Source: Poriferisodalis sp963663635 (GTDB taxonomy: Bacteria; Actinomycetota; Acidimicrobiia; Acidimicrobiales; Poriferisodalaceae). Taken from it: DNA of 64,000 bases. The DNA is taken from positions 1 to 64,000 of the forward strand of contig CAXXMY010000011.1 of assembly GCA_963663635.2 (NCBI GenBank). Direction: 5' to 3'. The notes under the pieces were generated by a model. That model did no database searches. It had not been told where the DNA came from and saw only the letters and a program-made list of their open reading frames with translations. A program made the translations under genes and the position numbers. This document shows, in pieces, positions 43,130 to 52,360 of the stretch (position 1 is its first letter; each line of letters starts with the position of its first letter).

Positions 43130-44179
43130 ATGAACGTGAAGGCTCGCTGGGCCAAGATCGCCGCGGTCGTCGCGGCGGCATCGATGACTGTCGCCGCATG
43201 CGGTGGCACGACCGAAACGTCGGTGGTTGAAGAAGTCGACGCTCGAGACGCAGGCAGCGACACCGTTGCGCCCTCGACGACGACTGCGGCAACCCCCTCG
43301 ACAACCGCCGTCGTAGCTCCGGATTTGCCTACCGATCCTCTGGAGCTGCTTACGCATGCGTTCGAGTCGAGCGCGGGGCGCTCGGTGCGCGGCGAGATGC
43401 AGTCTGACTTCGGGGGCATCGCGGCGATAGCGCTGTCGTTCGAGGTCGACCCTGACGCCAATATGGCGATGACGATGAGCGTTGACGACCCGGCTGCGGG
43501 TGGTGTCGCCTTCGAGATCCTGATGGTCGACGGCGTCACCTACATCCGTTTTGCCATTCCCGAACAGATGCAGGGTCTCGCCGGGGCGCCGCCCGAGGGG
43601 TGGTTCACGCTTGAATCCGAGGCAGCAGCGAGCATGGGCATCTTGTGCCCGTCGCCGCTGCCCGGTATAGCTCCCCGCGCCGGTGCCTGCCCTGCGCCGA
43701 ACGACAACTCCCACCTGACCGAGTTCGTGACCGATGTTCAGACGGTCGGTTCTGAGCAGATCGACGGCGAGCCGATGACCATCATCCGCTACACCCTCGA
43801 TGCTGTGGCCTTGGCCGAATCACAGGGGGCTGCATCACAGGGAACTGGGCCTGACGGCAATGGCGGGTCGGCCCAGTTTCCCGCGGAAATGTTCGGGGAC
43901 GGCCTGGCCACCGACGTCTGGATCGACGGCGACGGCCTCACACGACGAATCAGTCTGGATTTGGGGTCGATGTTCGGGGACCTCGCGGAGGGATTCGGCG
44001 CCGACGCCGAGGACATCCCGGAATTCGCCATCGTGATCGACTTCTACGACTACGACGCTGACATCACGATCGAGGCGCCGCCCGCCGACGAGATTGCCGG
44101 TGATTTCGGCGACTTGATGGGCCTCGGCTTCGACGGGGGTGGTGGCGGCGGCGGCGCCGGGCCCGACTATGGCGGTTGA
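43130..44179 (+). CDS. Putative lipoprotein with Gly-rich C-terminus
   Basis: About 349 residues. Starts at ATG 43127, ATG 43130 and GTG 43136 are possible; AGGGAG at 43121-43126 favours GTG 43136. The signal is AKIAAVVAAASMTVAAC, a lipobox (VAAC), then a Thr/Ala-rich linker and a globular domain (MTMSVDDPAAGGVAFEILMVDGVTYIRF; later EIAGDFGDLMGLG). The shape recalls LppX/LprG-like lipoproteins of actinobacteria, which carry hydrophobic cargo, but this is weak. A (Gly)8 run precedes the end. No function can be given. Confidence 0.6.
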   Translation: MNVKARWAKIAAVVAAASMTVAACGGTTETSVVEEVDARDAGSDTVAPSTTTAATPSTTAVVAPDLPTDPLELLTHAFESSAGRSVRGEMQSDFGGIAAIALSFEVDPDANMAMTMSVDDPAAGGVAFEILMVDGVTYIRFAIPEQMQGLAGAPPEGWFTLESEAAASMGILCPSPLPGIAPRAGACPAPNDNSHLTEFVTDVQTVGSEQIDGEPMTIIRYTLDAVALAESQGAASQGTGPDGNGGSAQFPAEMFGDGLATDVWIDGDGLTRRISLDLGSMFGDLAEGFGADAEDIPEFAIVIDFYDYDADITIEAPPADEIAGDFGDLMGLGFDGGGGGGGAGPDYGG

Positions 44180-44293
44180 TAAGGCTGCTGCTGCGGTCGG
44201 CCTGAGCCGGTCGCGCATGTCGCCTGGGCTGAGCGCGGGCGCGGCATGTCAAACTGCCCGCGTGAACGGCGGCCATGACCGGGGAGCGCGGCG

Positions 44294-45091
44294 ATGACCG
44301 CAGACGCAGTGACGGCATTCTCCACAGTGCGGATCGACGGCGACGGACCGGTGCGGCATCTGGTGTTGAACCGGCCAGAGGTTCACAACGCCGTGAACGG
44401 CCAATTGGTGGCCGATGTGCACGCCGCATGCCTGGCGCTCGACGCGGACCCCAAGGTGCGGGTTGTGATCGTTCGGGGTGAGGGCCGCAGCCTCTCCTCA
44501 GGCGCCGATCTGAAGCAGCGGGCCGGCACCAGCCTCGACGCCATGCTGGGCTCGAAGCAGGGCGCTCGCATGTACGACACGCTGATGCACCTCAACCCGA
44601 TCACTATCGCGCTCTGCCACGGCTACATGATCGGCGGGGGAGGGGTGCTGCCCGCTGCGTGTGATTTCCGCATCGGCAGCCCGTCGATCAGCCTGACGCT
44701 TAACGAGGTCAGCATCGGATTCAACCTGACGTGGCATTCGGTGCCGGCACTCGTCAACTTGGTCGGCCCGCATCGCGCCAAGGAAATGCTGATCCTCGGG
44801 CGCACCTATGGCATGGAAGATCTGGAGAAGTTCGGGTTCTTCACCGAAGTGGTCGACAGCGACGACGAGCTGGTGCCCGCCGCCGAGCGGCTCGCCGCAG
44901 CAATCGTGAACCAGCCGCCGGTGCCGGTCACAGCCTCCAAGGCGTCCATCAATGCGCAGGCGATGCCGCTGGGCCGGGCGATCAACCATCTCGATCACAT
45001 TGCTGTGGGCTACATGGGCAAGAGCGACAGCTCGCGCACCGCCCGTCACACCTACTTCGACCAGTCCGACCGCAACTGGTCCGACGATTGA
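44294..45091 (+). CDS. Enoyl-CoA hydratase/isomerase family protein
   Basis: A 265-residue crotonase-fold protein from ATG 44294. VRHLVLNRPEVHNAVNGQLV, the oxyanion-hole motifs GRSLSSGADLKQR and CHGYMIGGGGVLPAACDF, and a C-terminal helix are present. The catalytic glutamates seen in true hydratases are replaced (IGGGG region lacks E; later LNEVSIGFN has one), so it may be an isomerase or hydrolase. It stands alone near the CoA-transferase/dehydrogenase pair, possibly part of the same catabolism. Confidence 0.82.
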   Translation: MTADAVTAFSTVRIDGDGPVRHLVLNRPEVHNAVNGQLVADVHAACLALDADPKVRVVIVRGEGRSLSSGADLKQRAGTSLDAMLGSKQGARMYDTLMHLNPITIALCHGYMIGGGGVLPAACDFRIGSPSISLTLNEVSIGFNLTWHSVPALVNLVGPHRAKEMLILGRTYGMEDLEKFGFFTEVVDSDDELVPAAERLAAAIVNQPPVPVTASKASINAQAMPLGRAINHLDHIAVGYMGKSDSSRTARHTYFDQSDRNWSDD

Positions 45092-45129
45092 CGGTCCTCT
45101 CGCTGGGTCATAGCTGCGAGGATGGGTCG

Positions 45130-45639
45130 GTGCGTGAGGCGCGTGGGGGCCGATCAGAGCAGGAGGCGGCAGCCTCTCGCGACGTGGCTGCTGACGGCTC
45201 GACGTCGCAAGCCAGCGCAGTCGCCGAGGACGGCGCGGAGGCGTTGGCCGCACGCCGCCGTCGAGAAACCGGCTGGCCCAACCAGCGCACGTTGCTGCTG
45301 TACCTGCTGGGCGGGCTGCTGGTCGCTGCGATCCCTGTCGTGGTGTCGCGCTTGGTCGATCAGCCCGATCCCGTCACCTACACGATCGACATTCCGCCCG
45401 GCACCGCCGACCGGCTGGCCGCTGGCGAGGATGTCGAGATCTTTCCCGCCGACTTGAACTTCAAGCTCCGAGACGTGCTCATCATCGTCAACCGCGACTC
45501 AGTCGCCCACGACATCGGCCCCTACGAGGTTGACCCTGGCGAACGCTTCGAGCGCACCTTCGGCGACGTGGCCGTCATCTCCGGCTATTGCTCTCTGCAC
45601 TCCAGCGGCAGCATCCGAATCTCTATCAACGACGGCTGA
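45130..45639 (+). CDS. Membrane-anchored cupredoxin-like protein
   Basis: A 169-residue protein from GTG 45130. A polar, Ala/Arg-rich N-terminus of 60 residues, one membrane helix (TLLLYLLGGLLVAAIPVVV), then an extracytoplasmic domain with RDSVAHDIGPYEV and a terminal SGYCSLHSSGSIRISI. His, Cys and His are spaced as in type 1 copper (cupredoxin-like) sites, although the usual fourth ligand Met is not visible. It may receive or carry electrons or copper at the cell surface. The cytoplasmic tail before the helix is unusual. Confidence 0.6.
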   Translation: MREARGGRSEQEAAASRDVAADGSTSQASAVAEDGAEALAARRRRETGWPNQRTLLLYLLGGLLVAAIPVVVSRLVDQPDPVTYTIDIPPGTADRLAAGEDVEIFPADLNFKLRDVLIIVNRDSVAHDIGPYEVDPGERFERTFGDVAVISGYCSLHSSGSIRISINDG

Positions 45640-45651
45640 ACACGGCCGCCT

Positions 45652-46530
45652 CTAGGCCTCGTTGCAGGCCGGCAGGGCTTCGGTTGCGAATTGTGCGATG
45701 GCGTCTTCGGGGCGTCCCATTCGCAGCGCGGCGGTGTTGATCAGCAGGCGCTGCACGCCGTGGTCGCGGTACACCTCGAGGCTTTCGAGGCCCTCGCGGT
45801 GGTAGTTCCAGTACGCCGTCAACGCCAGCTCGGCAGGGTCGCGCCCTTGGCGGTCGCACTCGGCGCGCATTTCGTCCATGAGTCGCTTGAAGTCGTCGAG
45901 GTCTTTGTGGATCACGTACCAGCCGTCCCCGCGGGCCACCAGGCGGCGGATCGCCGGGGGTGTGGTGCCGCCGATGAGCAACGGCATGCGCGGTCGCTGC
46001 GCGGGGGTCGGCAGCATCGAGAAGCCTGACCAATCCACGAACTCGCCGTGATAGTTCACATCCTCGCCGCTCCAGGCGGCGGTCATTGCGTCGATGTACT
46101 CGTCGGCTCGGGCACCTCGCCGGCCGAAGGGCACGCCGATGGCGTCGAATTCTTCGGTTAGCCAGCCCACGCCGATGCCCAGCTCCAGCCGTCCGCCGGA
46201 AAGATGGTCGAGCGATGACGCCTGCTTGGCGAAGTACAGGGCGTTGGCCTGCGTGACGATGTTGACCCCGGTGCCCAGTCGCAAGCGCTGCGTGGCCCCG
46301 GCGACGTAGGTGAGCGCGATGAACGGGTCGGTGAATCCGGCGTCCGTCGGGAGGCCCAGCTTGCCGCTGGGGTGGTACGGGTACCGGCTCTCGTAATCGC
46401 GGGGCACGATGACGTGCTCGAACGTCCACACCGACTCGTAGCCGAGCTCTTCGAGCTGCTGTGCGAACGACCGCAGGAACCCGGGGTCGAGGTAGGCGGC
46501 GGAGTTGATGGGAGTGATGCCGACGTGCAT
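45652..46530 (-). CDS. LLM-class F420-dependent oxidoreductase
   Basis: A 292-residue luciferase-like monooxygenase-fold protein from ATG 46530. It starts MHVGITPINSAAYLDPGFL; YESVWTFEHVIVPRDYESRYPY and LRLGTGVNIVTQANALYFAKQ are characteristic of the F420-dependent TIGR03619 group, and GIGVGWLTEEFDAIGV and MPLLIGGTTPPAIRRL follow. It should use reduced F420, implying that the host makes this cofactor. The substrate is unknown. Confidence 0.87.
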   Translation of the reverse strand: MHVGITPINSAAYLDPGFLRSFAQQLEELGYESVWTFEHVIVPRDYESRYPYHPSGKLGLPTDAGFTDPFIALTYVAGATQRLRLGTGVNIVTQANALYFAKQASSLDHLSGGRLELGIGVGWLTEEFDAIGVPFGRRGARADEYIDAMTAAWSGEDVNYHGEFVDWSGFSMLPTPAQRPRMPLLIGGTTPPAIRRLVARGDGWYVIHKDLDDFKRLMDEMRAECDRQGRDPAELALTAYWNYHREGLESLEVYRDHGVQRLLINTAALRMGRPEDAIAQFATEALPACNEA

Positions 46531-46622
46531 TTGGGGGACCTTACGCGGACCGATCGGGATGCCGCCGGGGCTGCGGGGCGCTGCAACGAGCGAAACGCCA
46601 GCGCATGGGCCATGCTGTAGCG

Positions 46623-47969
46623 ATGTCGGGGGGCACAGTGTTCACGGTGCAGCGCGCCTCCGCGTACTCGCGCTCGGACCAGGAGCGCATTCAAAGGCGC
46701 ACCATGGGTGTGCTGATCGCCAGCCAGGCCGCGGGCGGCTTCGGCTTGGTGGCCACCTACATCGTGAGCGCCTTGCTCGCAAAGGACATCACCGGCAGCG
46801 CAACACTTGCCACGATCGCCGCGAGCTGCTTGTCGATCGGCGCGGCAGCGGTCGCCGTGCCGATGTCGAAGTTGATGAACCGCCACGGGCGGCGCGTGGG
46901 GCTGCGTTTCGGGTACCTCGTGGGGGCTGGGGGTTCGACGCTCGCGGTGCTCGGCGCAATCCTGCTGAGTTATCCGCTGCTGTGTCTGGGAGTGTTCGGC
47001 GCGGGAGCCGGCAGCGCCGCAAACTTGGCGACTCGCTACGCAGCGTCCGACCTCGCACCCGAGCACCGGCGCGCCAGCACCATCAGCCTGATCGTGTGGG
47101 CCACCACGTTCGGCTCGACCGCCGGCTCGCTGGTGTCAGGCATGGCGAGCGATGTCGGCCGCACGTTCGGACTGCCCGACAAAACCGGCTCGTACGTGTT
47201 CGCTGCTGTGATGTTCCTGCTCGCCGCCGCGATTGTGGAGCTGTTCCTGCGGCCCGACCCGCTGGAGGTCGCGAACGAACTCAGCGAATCGCGCAATGGC
47301 GCCCGCGGAAAATCGGCGGCGCTGCCGACGCCGACGGCGCGAGACGCGCTGGCACTGATCTGGGAGAAGCCACAGGCACGTCTGGCCGTGCTGGCGATGG
47401 TGGTCAGCCAGGTGACCATGGTGGGCGTCATGGCGCTGACGCCATTGCACATGGATGCGGGCGGCCAGTCTCAGAACGCCATCGGGTTCATGATGGGCTT
47501 CCACATTCTGGGCATGTATTTGTTCTCGCCGGTCATCGGGCAACTCACCGACCGCATCGGCAACTATCCGATGCTGTACATCGCGGGCGGGCTGTGCACC
47601 TGGGGAGCGTGGTGGGCAGCAGTCACGCCGCCTGCGGGCGCGGTGGGTGTGTTCATGGGGAACTTCCTCATCGGCTTGGGCTGGTGCTTCGGGGTGATCG
47701 CGGCGTCGAGCCTGCTGGTGACGCTGTATCCCATCCACCAACGAGTCGCAGTGCAAGGCGTCGGCGACTTCGCCATGATCGGCTCGGGCGCATTGGCCGG
47801 GCTGAGCTCGGGTGCGCTGTACGCGACGTTCCAGTACCGCGGCGTGAACTTCGCGAACGCGTTGTTCGGCGTGGCGCTAGTTGTGGCCACCTTCCTGACG
47901 TTCACCCGCGTGAGGCGTGTGACACGGGGACCGCAACAGGCCGCGGCCGCCGCCGCCGCGGGCGGCTGA
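46623..47969 (+). CDS. MFS transporter
   Basis: A 448-residue membrane protein from ATG 46623 with about 12 hydrophobic segments. SKLMNRHGRRVGLRFGYLVGA is the MFS loop 2-3 motif (G-x3-D/H-R-x-G-R-[RK]), and GQLTDRIGNYPMLYIAGG is its second-half counterpart. The central loop (PLEVANELSESRNGARGKSAALPT) joins the halves. It is divergent from the LLM oxidoreductase and ends with an Ala-rich tail. Substrate unknown; small-molecule export or uptake. Confidence 0.85.
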   Translation: MSGGTVFTVQRASAYSRSDQERIQRRTMGVLIASQAAGGFGLVATYIVSALLAKDITGSATLATIAASCLSIGAAAVAVPMSKLMNRHGRRVGLRFGYLVGAGGSTLAVLGAILLSYPLLCLGVFGAGAGSAANLATRYAASDLAPEHRRASTISLIVWATTFGSTAGSLVSGMASDVGRTFGLPDKTGSYVFAAVMFLLAAAIVELFLRPDPLEVANELSESRNGARGKSAALPTPTARDALALIWEKPQARLAVLAMVVSQVTMVGVMALTPLHMDAGGQSQNAIGFMMGFHILGMYLFSPVIGQLTDRIGNYPMLYIAGGLCTWGAWWAAVTPPAGAVGVFMGNFLIGLGWCFGVIAASSLLVTLYPIHQRVAVQGVGDFAMIGSGALAGLSSGALYATFQYRGVNFANALFGVALVVATFLTFTRVRRVTRGPQQAAAAAAAGG

Positions 47970-48018
47970 CCCGCAAGTTCCGTCACGCAGGGACCGCGTC
48001 GCTGCGCTGTACCGCGCC

Positions 48019-48834
48019 TTACGGTGCGGTGATCGTGAAGGTGTGCTCGCCGTTGACGACGACGTCGAAGGTCTCACCCGGGATGAACGCGTCGCCGAGG
48101 TGAACAATCGCGTCGAGTTCGAGGTCGCGGTTTGAGCAGTCCTGCTCCCAGCCAGTCGGCGCGGGCACCCATGCCGTCACCATGACGCCGTAGCGGGAGC
48201 CGTCGCGGGTGGCCTCTTCCCCGCCGATGCGGTAGCACCCCTCCTCGCTGGAGGTCGCGAAGACAACCCGCAGGTATCCGCTAGCGCCTTCCCAGATCAT
48301 GTGTACGTCGGTGACGTGGACGGGTGCCTCGACGCGGTTCGGGTCTGTCGGGCTCCATCCCTCGGGCACCAGCTCGGGTGGCGGCTGCACCATTACCAGC
48401 GTCATGTCGACGCGGCGCGGGTTGCCGCGGGTGATCACGTCGTGCGCGGTGTCGTTGGTGAACGCCATGCGGCCGTCCGACTCGGTGATCACTGCCGACA
48501 CTGAGTAGGTGTTGCGGCGGTTGATCTCGTCGCTGGGGTAGCGCACCTCGAAGTCGATGGGCACTTGGCCGGGGCTGTTGATGATCTGCTCTGCGATGAG
48601 CACTGCGGCGGCATCGGCGTAGGTCGTGTCACGCAGCTGCACCACCACGACGGCATCGGGCGTGAGCGCGATCCGCTCCCGGTAGGTGATGGTGCCCCTC
48701 ACCGAGGCGTCCGCGCCGGGGGGCGCGGGCGCGAACACTTCGGTCGAATCGTCGTAGTAGCCGCACGCGCCGGCAACGAGCGCGAACCCGACCGCCGCGC
48801 CGGTCAGCCGAAGTGTTCTGTGGAATGCATGCAT
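48019..48834 (-). CDS. YbaY-type lipoprotein
   Basis: A 271-residue protein from ATG 48834 with a lipoprotein signal (LRLTGAAVGFALVAGAC). The YbaY/META-type domain follows: GTITYRERIALTPDAVVVVQLRD, GQVPIDFEVRYPSDEINRRNTYSVSAVI and VITRGNPRRVDMTLVMV. A second, C-terminal part contains CYRIGGEEA and WEQDCSNRD. The family is thought to sit in the outer envelope and is poorly understood. It is the last gene on the minus strand before the aconitase X genes, perhaps separately expressed. Confidence 0.75.
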   Translation of the reverse strand: MHAFHRTLRLTGAAVGFALVAGACGYYDDSTEVFAPAPPGADASVRGTITYRERIALTPDAVVVVQLRDTTYADAAAVLIAEQIINSPGQVPIDFEVRYPSDEINRRNTYSVSAVITESDGRMAFTNDTAHDVITRGNPRRVDMTLVMVQPPPELVPEGWSPTDPNRVEAPVHVTDVHMIWEGASGYLRVVFATSSEEGCYRIGGEEATRDGSRYGVMVTAWVPAPTGWEQDCSNRDLELDAIVHLGDAFIPGETFDVVVNGEHTFTITAP

Positions 48835-48924
48835 GGGTCGCCCCTGCCGGACGCCGCTAGGCGCGGCGCCTGTCAGTGAAGCATCCATTCCAGCGCACCG
48901 GAACCATTGTCGGTTTCGTGGGGC

Positions 48925-49311
48925 CTATTGGGCCCCGACCTGCACGATCTCGCCGGCGACGAGATCGTCGAACCGAGCCGGCTCGATGAGCACGACGGGG
49001 CAGTCGACCTCGTACAGCTCGGCCGCGACCATCGCCCCGACGACGAGGTTGATGTCGGGCTCGGTGACCAGGATGGCTGCGGGGCCCGTGCCCCGGCGCA
49101 GCATCTCGCAGAGCGCGGCTGGCGTGCCGCTCGATCCGCGCGAACCCGCGAGCGCGACGATCTTCCCGGCGATCGCGGTGCCCGCCTGAGGGTGGGCGTG
49201 ATCGATGATCGTTCCGGACATGTCGATGCCGCCCCAGAAGCTGATCGTGTCGTTCAGCTTGGCCACCTCTCCGCTCGCCGAGCCTCCGTGCAGCGAGCGG
49301 CCGTCGATCAT
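48925..49311 (-). CDS. Aconitase X swivel (small) subunit
   Basis: A 128-residue protein from ATG 49311, one base inside the stop of the large-subunit gene (TGATG). It has the AcnX swivel motifs: GRSLHGGSASGEVAKLND, ISFWGGIDMSGTIIDHAHPQAG and GSRGSSGTPAALCEMLRRGTGPAAILV. With the large subunit it forms a dehydratase of the aconitase superfamily; described members dehydrate mevalonate 5-phosphate (archaea) or cis-3-hydroxyproline (bacteria). The context here does not match either clearly. Confidence 0.85.
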   Translation of the reverse strand: MIDGRSLHGGSASGEVAKLNDTISFWGGIDMSGTIIDHAHPQAGTAIAGKIVALAGSRGSSGTPAALCEMLRRGTGPAAILVTEPDINLVVGAMVAAELYEVDCPVVLIEPARFDDLVAGEIVQVGAQ

Positions 49312-50552
49312 CACAACACGACCTCGCCACAAACCGCCGACTCGACGCAGGCGCGCAGACTGCCGAACGCAACCTCGACACCCAGCGTTCCGGGCGCGTA
49401 ATAGGCCCACTTCGCCGAATTCGTCATGACGAGCCCGCTCACGCCGGTGGGTGTCGGCGGGTAATACGTGCACGTGTCGCAGATCACACCCACGCCTGCA
49501 TCGTCGAGCTGCTGCGCCCAGCCGAGGGCCTCGATTTCTGCGAGGACGGCTCGGCTCGTCGTGACGAGCATCTGCACTCGGGTGCTGCGGCCGTCGAACA
49601 ATCGCAGCAGCTCGCCGAATTCGCCCGTCGAGAAATGCGGCGTCCCCAAGCACACTGCACTGAGCGATCCCGACGAGCGAGTCTGCAACGCGGCGCGGGT
49701 ATCGGCGAGCATTCCGGTGTCGATGACGGTTTGGCGCGCTGGCGTGTGACCACCGGTTGCCGCTTCGAGCGTGGCCGCTTCGGGCGTCACGCCAACGACG
49801 TGGAACATCGCCACAGAGCCCGAGGATGCTGCCGCGGCAGCGACGGCCTTGAGCTGATCTTCGCCAAGCGAACCCATGCCGTCGATCACCGGGACACGGG
49901 TGCCCGTCAGCCGACCGACGATGATCCCGACGAGATGCGCCAACGCTGCATCTCCGCGCTCAGCGTCGGACGCTGAGTCGGGCAGCTGGAGACGGAACAG
50001 GTGTGTTGCGAGTCGGCCGCTATCGGTGTGCAAACCCGCGAACGGCACCGCGCCGACGATCGCAGCGCTCACGTCGAGGAAGTCGCCGTACTTGTTGGTG
50101 CGGGCGCCGAGGACCGAGTTGAAGAACGAGACAGCGTTCGATTCCGACGCCGCCACATGCTGGCCGAAGCCGGGCCGCCCGTCCGGCTGCTGGTACGGCG
50201 CGCACGTCCACATCGGCGTTGCGCCGAGCTGCTCGTAGATCTCCATGAGCCGTCGGGCGCCAGCCACCGACTCGGGATCGGTCGACTCAGGCCGCAGCGT
50301 CGGCGTGGCGCAGGCGATGAGGCTGGCATTGGTGTGCGTCGGCACGGCGAAGCGGGCGTTGTTGCGAAGCAGGAACTCGGCGAAGTCGAGTGAGGCGCGG
50401 CCCGAGTAGTGGCAGGCGCTGATGTGCGCCATCTCGATGGGGACCAGCTCAGTTGCGCCGCTGGTCTCCGCAGCGCTGAGGACTAGGCGTGCCGCCAGCT
50501 GTCGTGCGCGGTCCTCCGGTTCGAGACGCCCGCGCAGTTCGCTCAGGTGCAT
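49311..50552 (-). CDS. Aconitase X catalytic (large) subunit
   Basis: A 413-residue DUF521 protein from ATG 50552. MAHISACHYSGRASLDFAEFLLRN resembles the N-terminal AcnX motif, VPTHTNASLIACATPTLRP and APYQQPDGRPGFGQHVAASESNAVSFFNSVLGARTNKYGDF the core that binds the iron-sulfur cluster and substrate, and CDTCTYYPP with TNSAKWAYYAPG the C-terminal part. Cysteines suited to the cluster are in HYSG/SACHY, ACATP and CDTCTY. Overlap by TGATG with both neighbours shows tight coupling with the racemase-like gene and the small subunit. Confidence 0.85.
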   Translation of the reverse strand: MHLSELRGRLEPEDRARQLAARLVLSAAETSGATELVPIEMAHISACHYSGRASLDFAEFLLRNNARFAVPTHTNASLIACATPTLRPESTDPESVAGARRLMEIYEQLGATPMWTCAPYQQPDGRPGFGQHVAASESNAVSFFNSVLGARTNKYGDFLDVSAAIVGAVPFAGLHTDSGRLATHLFRLQLPDSASDAERGDAALAHLVGIIVGRLTGTRVPVIDGMGSLGEDQLKAVAAAAASSGSVAMFHVVGVTPEAATLEAATGGHTPARQTVIDTGMLADTRAALQTRSSGSLSAVCLGTPHFSTGEFGELLRLFDGRSTRVQMLVTTSRAVLAEIEALGWAQQLDDAGVGVICDTCTYYPPTPTGVSGLVMTNSAKWAYYAPGTLGVEVAFGSLRACVESAVCGEVVL

Positions 50553-51385
50553 CAGCGTTCGGGATCCTGCAGCGACGAAAGCAGCGAGCCGTGGCGTCCG
50601 AGTGGGGCGACGCCCAACGAACCGAAGATGCGCCAGTACAGGCTGATATCCGACCCGATGATCGGGACCCAGATCGCCGCTTCGATGTCGGCCGCGAGGC
50701 TGACCAGCCGGCGCGGCAGACCGTCGGCGCCGCGGTAGTTGGACATCCCGTTCACCAGCACTGCGTCCACGTCAGGGGCCTGGTCGAGCGCGTACTGCGT
50801 TGACTTCAGTGCGAGATCGCCGGGGAAGATCCAGATGTGGTCGTTCACTTCTTCCTGGGTGGCGTACCAGCCCTGGTCGACGAAATTCCCGGCCCACACC
50901 ACGTCGATGCCGGCACTGCGCAGGAAGCGCACGACGCCGTCACGCCAGTCGGGCCAGAAGTAAACGGCATTGAGCGCAACCCGCTCGTAGCCGTGCGCCT
51001 CGCAGGCTTCCACCAGCGTCAGGCCGGCCATGTGGAACGGCGTTTCGTACTTGTCGGACATCTCAGCGACGAAGCGCCGGATGTCGGTGGCGTCGGTGCC
51101 GCCGGCATGCACCCAATTCGTGCCGACCTGGCCGACGACGTCCGCGCCGCTATTGCTGAGACAGTGCACCGTCTCTTCGAGCAAGTGAAAGTTGCCGGCG
51201 CGGTCGCTGAGGCGGTGGGCGTACTCGGGGGCGTGCAGCAATCGGCCGTGTACGCCCACGCTCGGCGGGCAGATACGAAGGAAATCGCTGGGCGCGGCAT
51301 CGAAATCCATGGGCGGCGCGGTGAATCCCACCTGATGGGGGAACAGCTTCTTGTCCGGATCGGACCACTTGGCGGGTTTGCCCAC
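50552..51385 (-). CDS. Asp/Glu racemase-fold protein (AMDase/maleate isomerase-like) lacking both cysteines
   Basis: A 277-residue protein from GTG 51385. Its stop overlaps the AcnX large subunit start (TGATG). The fold is that of arylmalonate decarboxylase and maleate isomerase (LSNSGADVVGQVGTNWVHAGG; GYERVALNAVYFWPDWRDGVVRFLRSAGIDV; DVDAVLVNGMSNYRGADGL). The two positions that carry catalytic cysteines in the family are glycine here (GQVGTNW and VNGMSN), so ordinary racemase or isomerase chemistry is not expected. A decarboxylase, lyase or binding role is possible. The function should be tied to AcnX. Confidence 0.7.
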   Translation of the reverse strand: MGKPAKWSDPDKKLFPHQVGFTAPPMDFDAAPSDFLRICPPSVGVHGRLLHAPEYAHRLSDRAGNFHLLEETVHCLSNSGADVVGQVGTNWVHAGGTDATDIRRFVAEMSDKYETPFHMAGLTLVEACEAHGYERVALNAVYFWPDWRDGVVRFLRSAGIDVVWAGNFVDQGWYATQEEVNDHIWIFPGDLALKSTQYALDQAPDVDAVLVNGMSNYRGADGLPRRLVSLAADIEAAIWVPIIGSDISLYWRIFGSLGVAPLGRHGSLLSSLQDPER

Positions 51386-51483
51386 GGGGCTGCGTTTCTG
51401 TTGATGGTTGCCGGGCTTTGCTGCCGGTGTCTGGTGCCGATGCTCGATGCTGTGGGTTGGTGCGGCTGCCGCCGGTCATAGAG

Positions 51484-52245
51484 CTAGGCGCTCCAGCCGC
51501 CGTCGACGTGGATGGTCTGGCCGGTGATGTAGCTGGCGCCGGCGCACAGGAACAGGCACGTGTCGGCGTATTCCGCTGCGGTGCCGGGGCGGCCCAAGGG
51601 CAGCGACTCGGAGTCCTCGAAGACCGTCTCCCAGCGGATCGGGAAGTTGGTGGAGTCCGGGTGCACGTAGCTGGGAGAGATGGCGTTCACCCGCACCTCG
51701 GGGGCGAGGCCGCGGGCAAGCTCCTTGGTGAGCGTGATGAGCCCGCCCTTGGCGACGCTGTAGGGCGAGCTGGAACCGCCGCCGCGCCAGCCCGACATGG
51801 ACGCCGTGTTCACGATGGCGCCGCGGGATGCCTTCAGGTACGGCGCCGCTGCCTTGGCAGTGCGGAACGCCGACAGCAAGTTGATCGACAATGCCTCGGC
51901 CCACAGTTCCTCTGTTTGAGATTCGAGGTCGCTGGCGGGAATGGGTTTGAGCGTGACGGGGTGCCCGGCGATGTTGAGCAGGTAGTCGATGCCGCCCATC
52001 CGCTCAGCCGCAGCTTCCACCATGGCGACCACCGAGTCGTTGTCGCGCAGGTCGCACGGGGCTTCGAACACGCTGAGACCGTCGGCTTGCAGCGTCCGCA
52101 CCGTGTCGGCGAGGCGGTCGCCGGGCAGATCGGCGATGGCGACGGTGCTGCCGTTGGCAGCGAACGTGCGGGTCACGCCGAGGCCGATGCCGCTGCCACC
52201 GCCCGAGACGATGGTCCGCCTGCCGGTGAGATCGGCACTGATCAT
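51484..52245 (-). CDS. SDR-family oxidoreductase
   Basis: A 253-residue classical SDR from ATG 52245. Cofactor loop SGGGSGIGLGVTRTF; NIAGH replaces NNAG; catalytic Ser in IVNTASMSG, and Tyr-Lys in SPYSVAKGGLITL. The tail is ASYITGQTIHVDGGW. IADLPGDRLAD after the second strand suggests NAD+. It lies within the minus-strand catabolic cluster, 115 nt after the dioxygenase and 98 nt before the racemase-like gene. It would oxidise a hydroxyl intermediate. Confidence 0.84.
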   Translation of the reverse strand: MISADLTGRRTIVSGGGSGIGLGVTRTFAANGSTVAIADLPGDRLADTVRTLQADGLSVFEAPCDLRDNDSVVAMVEAAAERMGGIDYLLNIAGHPVTLKPIPASDLESQTEELWAEALSINLLSAFRTAKAAAPYLKASRGAIVNTASMSGWRGGGSSSPYSVAKGGLITLTKELARGLAPEVRVNAISPSYVHPDSTNFPIRWETVFEDSESLPLGRPGTAAEYADTCLFLCAGASYITGQTIHVDGGWSA

Positions 52246-52360
52246 GGGGCGGCCTCTGTGTTGTTCTTGGAGTACGGGATCTGTGGATGCGGGGGTCGCA
52301 GGCGAGAGATGTGCCGATGAGCGCTGTGTTGATGGTCGATGCGCGCTGGCCGGGACACGG

